Part shown: piece after piece, positions 1 through 4,877 of the stretch
Layout of the letters: every line of letters starts with the position of its first letter
Numbering within the stretch: the first letter of the stretch is position 1
Origin: PWHW01 sp964435025
GTDB lineage: Bacteria > Patescibacteriota > Minisyncoccia > Minisyncoccales > PWPS01
Direction of reading: 5' to 3'
Assembly: GCA_964435025.1 (NCBI GenBank)
Contig: CAYSXL010000026.1
Coordinates: 1-5,400, forward strand
Length of the DNA stretch: 5,400 bases
Notes under the pieces: generated by a model
Seen by the model: the letters and a program-made list of their open reading frames with translations, nothing else
Database searches by the model: none
What the model was told of the DNA's origin: nothing
Made by a program: the position numbers and the translations under genes

Positions 1-1
1 T

Positions 2-199
2 GATGAAGTGGGTGTGGCCTTCTTAATGAATGGAGATGAGGAGATAGGACTAGATATCAGACATGAGGGATTTCTTTTTGAGGGGAAAGACTTTATTCAT
101 GCTTCGCTCAACAAAGGAGAGGTATCCAAGGAGGATTTTCTTGAGTTCTTAGAAGAGAGTGATTATGATGGTGTAAACTTTTTCAAAGTAGACTATTAA
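2..199 (+). CDS. C-terminal end of an NlpC/P60 or DUF1460-like protein (5' end outside the window)
   Basis: The frame is open to the left edge, so this is the last 65 residues of a longer protein; the GTG at 8 is probably not the true start. The visible part contains RHEGFLFEG at about residues 20-28, then FIHAS at 31-35, then GEVSKEDFLEFL and a final GVNFFKV. In NlpC/P60-type cysteine peptidases and the related DUF1460 amidase-like family, an H-x-G-(I/F) motif carries the catalytic histidine and is followed a few residues later by (F/M)IHAS. A late segment of the type 'G-V-x-x-x-x-F-x-x-Y/F-L ... G-(I/V)' is typical of DUF1460. The expected role would be cutting peptidoglycan peptides or amides outside the cytoplasm. 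The catalytic cysteine and any signal peptide would lie upstream, so activity cannot be judged. The gene ends 13 bases before the next start. Confidence 0.55.
   Translation, partial: DEVGVAFLMNGDEEIGLDIRHEGFLFEGKDFIHASLNKGEVSKEDFLEFLEESDYDGVNFFKVDY
141..169 (+). promoter_or_regulatory. Possible promoter for the 213-818 gene
   Basis: TTGAGT (141-146) and TATGAT (164-169) are separated by exactly 17 bases and lie about 44 bases before the ATG at 213. The -10 box matches the sigma70 consensus at 5 of 6 positions and the -35 box at 4 of 6. The boxes lie inside the end of the upstream coding region, so chance similarity in AT-rich sequence is a real possibility. Confidence 0.3.
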
Positions 200-212
200 A
201 AACGATAAAATT

Positions 213-818
213 ATGGAAAATAAAGAAAAGCTTCAAAAAATAACTAATGAATTAATTAAAAAAGAAGGAAATATTATAGGAGATGTAGTAAAGTCTCATG
301 AAAAGTTTATCCGCTTTAAAGAAGGAGACGAAGGACTAAAAAAAATAGAAGAAGAAACAAGAGAACTGGGTTACCCCGTTGATTTTAAAAACATAAAACC
401 GCAAGAGTGGTATCCAGTCTTCCTCCCAGTGATTATTTTCGTTATTGCTAAAGATACTTTTAAGTGGAATAAAGATGATATAAAAGAATCAGCTACCTTT
501 GTTTTAAAGAATTCTTTTATTCTCAAAACGGTCTTAAGATACTTTGTTTCTGTGGATCGATTGCCAGAAATATTTCTTAAGTTCTGGAAAAAATCATATG
601 ATTTTGGTGAATTAGAAATAGTAAGCATGGATAAAGACAGAAAGAAAATGATAATAAGAATAAAGAATTACGACGTCCATCCAATAAACTGCATTGCTTT
701 TTCAGCAATGGGAAAGGAGATGGTCAAATACGTAACCGCAAAAGAAGATGTTGATATTAAAGAAACGAAGTGTATACATAAAGGAGATGAATTCCATGAA
801 TATATTGTAACTTGGTAA
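213..818 (+). CDS. V4R/TIGR02265-like small protein of unknown function (full-length copy)
   Basis: This 201-residue protein has no signal peptide. Residues 1-50 are charged and helical. A conserved block follows at about 53-103: LGYPVDFK, IKPQEW, FKW, DDI and KNSFI. The hydrophobic stretch at about 68-79 is more likely a buried helix than a membrane span. The C-terminus holds HPINC (156-160), a glycine-containing helix, then ETKC (184-187), GDEFHEY (191-197) and a final W. This resembles the closing C...G...C...GD...C/H signature of V4R (4-vinyl reductase) and TIGR02265/DUF2378-type small-molecule-binding folds. The family link is from memory of the pattern, so ligand and role are unknown. 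A second, truncated member of the same family lies at 4542-4877. The ATG at 213 has no Shine-Dalgarno, as for most genes here. The next start is 41 or 96 bases downstream, depending on which ATG is used. Confidence 0.6.
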   Translation: MENKEKLQKITNELIKKEGNIIGDVVKSHEKFIRFKEGDEGLKKIEEETRELGYPVDFKNIKPQEWYPVFLPVIIFVIAKDTFKWNKDDIKESATFVLKNSFILKTVLRYFVSVDRLPEIFLKFWKKSYDFGELEIVSMDKDRKKMIIRIKNYDVHPINCIAFSAMGKEMVKYVTAKEDVDIKETKCIHKGDEFHEYIVTW

Positions 819-821
819 AAT
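813..821 (+). promoter_or_regulatory. Possible extended -10 element
   Basis: TGGTAAAAT overlaps the stop codon of the 213-818 gene and has the TGn-TAAAAT form of an extended -10 element. The same nine bases occur at 4509-4517, upstream of the truncated paralogue. No convincing -35 box lies 16-18 bases upstream. If real, it would drive the 860-925 and 915-1847 frames. Confidence 0.25.
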
Positions 822-859
822 TTATTAATAAATTTTTAAAGCAGTTCTTAAATAAAAAC

Positions 860-925
860 ATGTCAATATTTGGAAGAGATAAAATAAAGGTCTATAAAAA
901 TACAACTAAAAAATATGCGAAATAG
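860..925 (+). other. Small ORF, or displaced N-terminus of the 915-1847 protein
   Basis: An ATG at 860 opens a 21-codon frame, MSIFGRDKIKVYKNTTKKYAK, which ends in TAG at 923-925. It overlaps the ATG at 915 by 11 bases in another frame. A start of the type MSIFG followed by basic residues reads like a real protein N-terminus. A single-base shift near 913-925 would join it to NRFESFEAEYDKE, the beginning of the downstream protein. It could therefore be a leader peptide coupled to the next gene, the true N-terminus broken by a frameshift or sequencing error, or chance. There is no Shine-Dalgarno before either ATG. Confidence 0.3.
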
Positions 926-1847
926 GTTTGAAAGCTTTGAGGCAGAATACGACAAAGAGAAAAACTACAAAACTATTTTGGAATACGGGGAAAACATCGA
1001 AGCCCCGGACCCAAAAGATTTTAAAGGAATATATCCTCCCGGCGAAATCGGAAAAGATTTAAATTATCTAAGATTAACCAAAAAAAGGATTGAAGAGGAT
1101 AACTCTCAATTGGACACAATAGAGAAGGGGATTCAAGAAGATAACAGAAAGAGAAGCGAATGTCTGGAGATAATATTGACCGACCAGGTATATGACGGAG
1201 ATTGGTTTGGGGGAGAGGCGATGACCTCTAAAACTTCTGAATACGATGATATAAGGAACGGAGTGGATATGGTAGTTGAATTTGACAAAGAGGAGACGGA
1301 AAGAATGGCTCTTGCTATAGACGCTTCCACGGCCTCTAATATTAGAGTTATCGAAGACAAAATAAAAAATAACTTAGAAAAACTGAGAAACAAAGAGCAC
1401 TTGCAGGAGGTCAAATATTTTAAATCTCAAATAAGGGATGATAAGGGAGAGTACTACCAAGGAGGTCTTACGGACTTAGTCCCGGTAGTGGTAGGAGCGG
1501 ATAAAGATAATGTAGATAATCTTTTTGAAGTTTTTGCGGAATTAAAATCGTTGGAAAAAAATCCTAATAAGTCTGCTAAAGAGAGAAGAATGGAGCTAAG
1601 GAGAAATCTGTCCGAAAATCCAATTCAAGGCGTATTTTTGGGAGAAATAAAAACTCAACTGGAAACATACAAGAAAGTTATGAGGAGCGAAGATGAAAAA
1701 ATTAGTGAAAAATGTGATTCACTTTTAGAAATTATTAATGAAGTTACTAAGGAAAAGACGGAGGAAGGAGTATACTCAGAAGAGGAAACCCCCAATGATC
1801 AAACATTCAATAATATTAAAGAGGTCTGTAGAGAACTGGAGTTATAG
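915..1847 (+). CDS. Conserved-type hypothetical protein with a possible PD-(D/E)XK-like core
   Basis: This is a soluble, strongly charged protein of 310 residues with no signal peptide or membrane segment. Residues 50-85 are predominantly helical (LRLTKKRIEEDNSQ onward). A central alpha/beta-looking block follows: RSECLEIIL (80-88), DGDWFGGEA (94-102), TSEYDDIRNGVDMVVEF (107-123) and LALAIDAST-like (MALAIDAST, 131-139). Next come K-rich helices with KYFKSQ, a LVPVVVGADKDNVDNLF segment, and a C-terminal ENPIQGVFLGEIKTQLETY helix. The order Glu (E82 or E85), G-V-D118, then hydrophobic strand plus I-D136 recalls the E...D...(D/E)xK layout of restriction-like nucleases, but the lysine after D136 is missing (DAS). 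The nuclease idea is therefore only a hypothesis. I recognise the style as one common in candidate-phyla genomes but cannot name a family. The start is uncertain because of the overlapping frame at 860-925. Confidence 0.6.
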   Translation: MRNRFESFEAEYDKEKNYKTILEYGENIEAPDPKDFKGIYPPGEIGKDLNYLRLTKKRIEEDNSQLDTIEKGIQEDNRKRSECLEIILTDQVYDGDWFGGEAMTSKTSEYDDIRNGVDMVVEFDKEETERMALAIDASTASNIRVIEDKIKNNLEKLRNKEHLQEVKYFKSQIRDDKGEYYQGGLTDLVPVVVGADKDNVDNLFEVFAELKSLEKNPNKSAKERRMELRRNLSENPIQGVFLGEIKTQLETYKKVMRSEDEKISEKCDSLLEIINEVTKEKTEEGVYSEEETPNDQTFNNIKEVCRELEL

Positions 1848-1914
1848 TCGGAGATTGAATCTAAAAAATACGGAGACCTGAGGTTAAATAACTCGAACCT
1901 GCCCTTCATTTTGT

Positions 1915-1941
1915 TTGACAGAGTATTGTTTTTGTTATACT
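1915..1941 (+). promoter_or_regulatory. Sigma70-type promoter of the DUF1861 gene
   Basis: A perfect TTGACA lies at 1915-1920. TATACT (1936-1941) follows after 15 bases; TACTAT at 1938-1943 gives the ideal 17-base spacing with poorer identity. Transcription would start near 1948-1951, giving a leader of about 40 bases before the Shine-Dalgarno. This is the strongest promoter-like sequence in the window. Confidence 0.65.
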
Positions 1942-1975
1942 ATAGATTATCCGTAAGAAGTAGCACAATAAAAAA

Positions 1976-1980
1976 GGAGG
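1976..1980 (+). promoter_or_regulatory. Shine-Dalgarno that selects the GTG at 1988
   Basis: AAAAAGGAGG is a near-perfect anti-16S match. Its GGAGG core ends at 1980, seven bases before GTG 1988 but only one base before GTG 1982. Standard spacing therefore favours 1988. It is the only clear Shine-Dalgarno at a gene start in this window. Confidence 0.75.
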
Positions 1981-1987
1981 GGTGAAA

Positions 1988-2881
1988 GTGCCACTTAGAA
2001 AAGGAAAGATAATCAGGCTTGAAGGCGTCGAAGGAATGGACGCCTACAATCCGTCAGTTCCCTTTAAAATAAAAAAAGGAGAGAGTTTCATAGCCGTAAG
2101 AGTCGAAAAAAGGGACGCTTTTTGGAAAGATAAAGACTATCTTCCTCGGACTTGTTTTTTTGCTGAAGTGAAAGAAAACGAAGTATGGAAATTAGCTGAA
2201 GGATTACCCGTGTTTTACATGGAAGACCCTTTTGTCTGTTTTATTAACGATGAGCTTGTCCTCGGAGGAGTAGAGGTTTTTAAAAAGTTCGGGAAGCATA
2301 AGTTTAGAACAGTTTTTTTCAAGGGGAAAGATATTTACAATCTGAAAAAGTTTGCGGCGGGTCCGGATATGATGAAAGACATACGTTTAGTAGAGTTGTT
2401 TGACGGGAAAATCGGAGTTTTTACCAGGCCTCAAGGGGGAATTTACGGAAAAGGAAGGATTGGCTTTAAAATTATTAACTCCTTGGAAGAGCTGAACGAT
2501 GAATCGAAAATATGGGATGCAAAGATTATCAGAAACCATTTTTGTGAAAATGAATGGGAGGGGACGGATGAGGCAAGAGTTATTGAGAATGGATTAGTCG
2601 GAGTTTTAGCACACAGAGCCCTTATGGATAATCAAAGAAACAGATATTATAAAGCAATAACCTTTACCCTTGATCCCCAGAAAATGAGAGTATCAAGTTC
2701 TAAAGTCATCGCAAAAAGGAGCGACTTTCCAGAAATAAGAGCAAAGAGCTCGAAGCTGAAAAACGTTATCTTTCCATCGGGACTTAAGAAGAAAGGGAGC
2801 GTCTATGATCTTTATGTAGGAGTAAGTGATTCTGCGTCGGGGGTGAAAGAAAAAATTAAAAATCCATACCCGACAAAATGA
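1988..2881 (+). CDS. DUF1861 protein, five-bladed beta-propeller related to glycosidase/phosphorylase folds
   Basis: From the preferred GTG at 1988 the protein has 297 residues, close to the usual length of the DUF1861 family (PF08950). Family landmarks appear in order: YNPSVPF (20-26), VRVEKRD (37-43), EDPF (79-82), LVLGGVEVF (90-98), GPDMMKDIRLVEL (125-137), GKIGVFTRPQGG (140-151), then NEWEGTDE, GLVGVLAH, RYYKAITF, a late DFP, and LYVGVSDS near the end. The family has a five-bladed propeller fold like GH43 and GH130 enzymes, which suggests carbohydrate binding or glycoside cleavage or phosphorolysis. No activity that I can name is established, and I see no signal peptide. The gene has its own promoter, Shine-Dalgarno and terminator, unlike its neighbours, so it is probably a monocistronic, well-expressed unit. 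A start at 1982 would add only two residues. Confidence 0.85.
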   Translation: MPLRKGKIIRLEGVEGMDAYNPSVPFKIKKGESFIAVRVEKRDAFWKDKDYLPRTCFFAEVKENEVWKLAEGLPVFYMEDPFVCFINDELVLGGVEVFKKFGKHKFRTVFFKGKDIYNLKKFAAGPDMMKDIRLVELFDGKIGVFTRPQGGIYGKGRIGFKIINSLEELNDESKIWDAKIIRNHFCENEWEGTDEARVIENGLVGVLAHRALMDNQRNRYYKAITFTLDPQKMRVSSSKVIAKRSDFPEIRAKSSKLKNVIFPSGLKKKGSVYDLYVGVSDSASGVKEKIKNPYPTK

Positions 2882-2883
2882 TT

Positions 2884-2911
2884 AAAAAGGAGTACGAGGT
2901 ACTCCTTTTTT
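2884..2911 (+). terminator. Intrinsic terminator of the DUF1861 gene
   Basis: A perfect 12-bp stem, AAAAAGGAGTAC (2884-2895) with GTACTCCTTTTT (2899-2910), closes a GAG loop and runs into six T residues (2906-2911). It begins two bases after the TGA stop. The GC-containing upper stem (GGAGTAC) and the T tract make it a strong Rho-independent terminator. The A/T symmetry means it could also work for transcripts on the other strand. Confidence 0.9.
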
Positions 2912-2958
2912 ATTTATAATTTAGAGTTCACTAAAGAGGATTTTTACAAAAAAACAAG

Positions 2959-3186
2959 ATGCTTAAAAAGTTTTTAAGAAAAACAATTTCACTTTTTTGC
3001 GCGTGTAGAAAGTGTCCGAGCTATCCTGGAAAAGGAGACCCGGTAACTTATTGCGAGTTTGGCAAAAGCAAACTTGAAATAAAGAAAAGGGGCTGTATTT
3101 GCTCTAAGTGCTTTGTGTGGAAAGTGAATCGCTTCTCTAACTATTATTACTGCGAAACGGGCAAAGATCCTAAGTCCAAAATTTAA
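2959..3186 (+). CDS. Small eight-cysteine protein, DUF2769-like
   Basis: This 75-residue protein has a short basic, hydrophobic N-terminus and then two matching cysteine units. The first is CxCxxC at 14-19 (CACRKC, followed by PSY) plus Cys32 in YCEFGKS. The second is CxCxxC at 46-51 (CICSKC) plus Cys65 in YYYCETGK. The arrangement CxCxxCPSY ... CxxGKS ... GCICxxCxVW ... YYCxxG matches my recollection of the DUF2769 family (PF10967). The cysteines most likely bind metal (zinc or an iron-sulfur cluster) as two sites of four ligands, but this is inference and no function is known to me. There is no Shine-Dalgarno. The TAA is two bases before the ATG of the reductase stump at 3189, suggesting a shared transcript with it and with the YwbE gene. 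Confidence 0.75.
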   Translation: MLKKFLRKTISLFCACRKCPSYPGKGDPVTYCEFGKSKLEIKKRGCICSKCFVWKVNRFSNYYYCETGKDPKSKI

Positions 3187-3188
3187 AA

Positions 3189-3341
3189 ATGAGTTTTGAG
3201 CTAATATTAAACAAAAAAGAGCAATTTACCCAATATATTTACGGATTTTGGTTTAAAGTTGGGGAAGAAGGGTTTGAATTTAAACCGGGCCAATTTTTAG
3301 AGTGGACATTGGAGCACAAAAATCCGGATAACCAAAGATAA
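3189..3341 (+). pseudogene. Stump of a ferredoxin-NADP reductase-like FAD-binding domain
   Basis: The ATG at 3189 opens a 50-codon frame ending TAA at 3339. The product contains IYGFWFKV, FEFKPGQFLEWTLEHKNPDNQR and then the stop. In FNR-like flavoprotein reductases the segment (F/Y)KPGQ(F/Y)LEWTLxHxxPDxRG leads directly into RRYFT(I/L)ASSP, the FAD-binding motif. Here translation stops exactly where that motif should begin. A full FNR-like reductase has well over 200 residues, so the FAD-contacting strand and the whole NAD(P)H domain are absent, and I find no remnant before the YwbE start 11 bases later. It is best read as a truncated gene or deletion remnant; a stable domain is unlikely at this size. 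It sits two bases after the cysteine-rich gene. Confidence 0.65.
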
Positions 3342-3352
3342 TAAAAATTAAA

Positions 3353-3568
3353 ATGAAAATAAGTGGGAATGGAAAAAAATATATCTTTCCGGGAACAGAA
3401 GTTGATATCGTTTTAAAAAAAGATCAATCTACTAATAAATTGACGAGGGGAATTGTAAGAGATGTATTAACAAAATCTGAAAATCATCCTCGAGGAATAA
3501 AAGTTAGACTTGAAGACGGTAGTGTAGGAAGAGTTCAAGATATAATTTCTTTTACCGGACTTGATTAG
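3353..3568 (+). CDS. ywbE: YwbE-family protein (DUF2196)
   Basis: This 71-residue protein spans the whole YwbE/DUF2196 family (TIGR03833, PF09962). Family-type blocks are GTEVDIVLKKDQ (14-25), KLTRGIVRDVLTKS (29-42), HPRGIKVRLEDG (45-56) and VGRVQDI (58-64). The pattern of short strands is that of a small beta-barrel like those of KOW/SH3 or OB-type nucleic-acid-binding proteins; the function is unknown. The length is normal and no residues are missing. The ATG at 3353 follows the reductase stump by 11 bases and has no Shine-Dalgarno, so it was probably the last gene of the short operon starting at 2959. Confidence 0.9.
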   Translation: MKISGNGKKYIFPGTEVDIVLKKDQSTNKLTRGIVRDVLTKSENHPRGIKVRLEDGSVGRVQDIISFTGLD

Positions 3569-3582
3569 CAGATAGTAGAAAA

Positions 3583-3608
3583 TAGGGGACGGTTTTCTTT
3601 AGTCCCTA
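3583..3608. repeat. REP-like hairpin (GGGAC/GTCCC)
   Basis: TAGGGGAC (3583-3590) can pair with GTCCCTA (3602-3608), giving GGGAC/GTCCC plus TA/TA with one bulged G. The loop is GGTTTTCTTTA. The sequence resembles the GGGGACGGTTCTCTTTTGTC-type hairpins found near RAYT/IS200-like transposases in many bacteria. That resemblance is from memory, and no transposase is visible in this window. Confidence 0.45.
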
Positions 3609-3629
3609 TACCATTTGATACAGGTATAG
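3606..3629. repeat. Second hairpin next to the REP-like element
   Basis: CTATACC (3606-3612) and GGTATAG (3623-3629) form a perfect 7-bp inverted repeat around a 10-base loop. It abuts and slightly overlaps the preceding hairpin. The following GCTTTTTAAAA offers only a short T run, so it might be a weak terminator, an operator-type site before the Ogt-Sua5 gene, or part of a composite repeat. Confidence 0.4.
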
Positions 3630-3654
3630 CAGAAAATGTGGCTTTTTAAAAAAA

Positions 3655-4422
3655 ATGAGCAAATCATATAAAAGTTTTCCTGAAAAAGTTTATTTAATCG
3701 TTTCCCGAATTCCAACCGGGAGCTTTTTAACTTACAGTCAGGTTGCTAAACGAGCAGGATCTCCCAAAGCGGCTCGTGCGGTGGGAAATATTTTGGCCAA
3801 AAATAAGGACAAGAATATTCCTTGCCATCGGGTTATAAAATCCGACCTATTAGTGGGGGGATATCGCAAAAACAAGAAAGATTCTTTTAAGAAAGCGGGG
3901 CTTTTGGTAAAGGAAGGAGCAATAGGAGTAATTCCTACCGATACTATTTACGGTCTTATCGGTTCGGCGTTAAAAGAGGAGGTGGTAGAGAGAATATATA
4001 GTCTCAGGAAAAGATCATTGCAAAAACCGATGATAATTTTAATCCCCTGTAAAGAAGAGCTTGCAAAATTTAAAATAAAAACAAGCTCTACAGAAAAGAA
4101 GTTTCTCAAAAAGGCCTGGCCTGGAAAGGTAAGCGTTATCCTAAATTGTCCCTCCGAGGATTTTGCTTATCTTCACCGCAACAAGAAAAGCTTGGCCTTT
4201 CGTGTCCCGAAAAAGAAAGAACTAAGGAGTTTTTTAAAGACCAGCGGACCGGTGGTCGCTCCCAGTGCCAACATAGAAGGAATGCTTCCGGCAAGAAATA
4301 TCAAAGAAGCAAAGAAATATTTCCAAGAAAGCGTTTTTTACTTAAACAGAGGAATAATCTCCGAAAAACCTTCCACATTGGTAAGGATTAACGGGGATAA
4401 AAGAGAGATTATAAGAGAATGA
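3655..4422 (+). CDS. Fusion of Ogt/MGMT alkyltransferase domain and Sua5/YrdC threonylcarbamoyl-AMP synthase
   Basis: This 255-residue protein joins two known enzymes. Residues 1-88 are the DNA-binding/active domain of O6-alkylguanine-DNA alkyltransferases: IPTGSFLTYSQVA (19-31), arginine-finger region AARAVGNIL (39-47), acceptor Cys57 in IPCHRVI (55-61) and GGYRKN (68-73). The N-terminal ribonuclease-like MGMT domain is absent, as in short Ogt-like proteins. Residues 84-255 are a single YrdC-type domain: LLVKEGAIGVIPTDTIYGL (83-101), RKRSLQKP, the nucleotide-site APSAN, and closing PSTLVRI. This domain makes threonylcarbamoyl-AMP from threonine, bicarbonate and ATP for tRNA t6A. Catalytic motifs of both halves look intact. 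The combination is presumably cytoplasmic; why repair and tRNA modification are linked is not evident. There is no Shine-Dalgarno before ATG 3655. TGA is the stop. Confidence 0.9.
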   Translation: MSKSYKSFPEKVYLIVSRIPTGSFLTYSQVAKRAGSPKAARAVGNILAKNKDKNIPCHRVIKSDLLVGGYRKNKKDSFKKAGLLVKEGAIGVIPTDTIYGLIGSALKEEVVERIYSLRKRSLQKPMIILIPCKEELAKFKIKTSSTEKKFLKKAWPGKVSVILNCPSEDFAYLHRNKKSLAFRVPKKKELRSFLKTSGPVVAPSANIEGMLPARNIKEAKKYFQESVFYLNRGIISEKPSTLVRINGDKREIIRE

Positions 4423-4431
4423 GAATCTGTA

Positions 4432-4454
4432 AAGTCGGAAGTCGGACCTCCGAC
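4432..4454. repeat. Small repeat and hairpin after the fusion gene
   Basis: AAGTCGG occurs twice in tandem (4432-4438, 4439-4445). The second copy pairs with the following bases: GTCGGA (4441-4446) and TCCGAC (4449-4454) are perfectly complementary, most likely as a 5-bp stem with an ACCT tetraloop. No T tract follows, so a terminator is doubtful. It starts nine bases after the TGA and is GC-rich for this intergenic region, which suggests a dispersed repeat. Confidence 0.4.
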
Positions 4455-4508
4455 AGTCGTGGGTATTTATTGGACTTTGAGAAAATATTATTCAAGGTTT
4501 TTATTTTA

Positions 4509-4517
4509 TGGTAAAAT
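4509..4517 (+). promoter_or_regulatory. Probable extended -10 promoter element of the 4542-4877 gene
   Basis: TGGTAAAAT has the TGn extension and 5 of 6 bases of TATAAT, 24 bases before the ATG at 4542. The -35 region is poor (TATTCA at 4489-4494 with 17-base spacing), which is tolerated in extended -10 promoters. The intervening DNA is very AT-rich. Confidence 0.45.
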
Positions 4518-4541
4518 GAAACTGGACTAAATAATAAAGAA

Positions 4542-4877
4542 ATGAATATTGAAGAAAGAGCAAAAACAATAATGGAAAAGCCCGGAAGAACGAAAGGGGA
4601 GGCGATTAGGTTTCTTGCAGAGTATATTAAAAATAAAGAAGGAGAAGAAGAACTCTCTCGGTTAGAGAAAAAATTAGAAGAAATGGGCTATCCTCTTGAT
4701 TTTAAAAAAGTAAAACCTTTGAATTGGATTAAGGAAGGATATGTAGCTTTGGTGCTTAATCTAACCAAAGAGCTTTTCGGATGGACGGATGAAGATATTT
4801 TTGATGCAGGAAAGGGGGAGCCTAAAAACTCTTTTATTATGTCATGTACACCCCCGGGGGTGTACATGGGGGTATAA
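4542..4877 (+). pseudogene. Truncated paralogue of the 213-818 V4R-like protein, cut off at a palindrome
   Basis: The 111-codon frame matches the N-terminal half of the protein at 213-818. Shared blocks in the same order include KEG, E-M/L-GYP (48-51), DFK, VKP (57-59), W62, F-x-W, DI and KNSFI (95-99). Immediately after KNSFI the frame enters a 26-bp palindrome (4843-4868), reads MSCTPPGVYMGV and stops at TAA 4875-4877. The last roughly 95 residues, including the HPINC and ETKC...GDEFHEY signature, are absent, and there is no room for them before the next gene at 4920. The preserved first half has no internal stops or obvious decay. The truncation is therefore either recent, a still-expressed half protein, or an assembly join. 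The start ATG lacks a Shine-Dalgarno but lies downstream of an extended -10 element. Confidence 0.7.
4843..4868. repeat. Perfect 26-bp GC-rich palindrome
   Basis: The 13 bases CATGTACACCCCC (4843-4855) are followed directly by their exact reverse complement (4856-4868), with no spacer. The centre CCCCCGGGGG stands out in AT-rich surroundings. A related nine-mer occurs three times: TACACCCCC inverted at 4847-4855, GGGGGTGTA at 4856-4864 and GGGGGTATA at 4868-4876, the last running into TATAAT (4873-4878). It may be an inserted repeat or mobile-element end, or a regulator-binding site for the downstream gene. Confidence 0.85.

Noticed and set aside
68..79. Signal for a CRISPR array, toxin-antitoxin pair or complete mobile element anywhere in the window
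   Set aside because: No regularly spaced repeats, no toxin or transposase domain and no integrase were found on either strand; the repeats seen are isolated palindromes or hairpins.
371..628. Open frame on the minus strand (85 residues)
   Set aside because: It lies wholly inside the 213-818 gene, shows no recognisable domain and reflects the codon bias of the plus-strand gene.
1133..1414. Open frame on the minus strand (93 residues, Ser/Leu-rich)
   Set aside because: Its low-complexity Ser/Leu/Ile composition is the usual antisense shadow of a Glu/Lys-rich gene; no start signals.
1881..1900. AGGTT/AACCT inverted repeat before the DUF1861 promoter
   Set aside because: Only five base pairs with a 10-base loop and no T tract; too weak to call a terminator or operator.
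2915..2920. TATAAT as a promoter for the cysteine-rich gene at 2959
   Set aside because: The matching -35 position falls in the terminator stem (GTACGA region) and is nothing like TTGACA; in this AT-rich tail a perfect -10 hexamer can occur by chance.
4146..4391. Plus-strand open frame overlapping the fusion gene
   Set aside because: It is out of frame within the well-supported Sua5 domain, and its Arg/Lys/Ser-rich product matches nothing.
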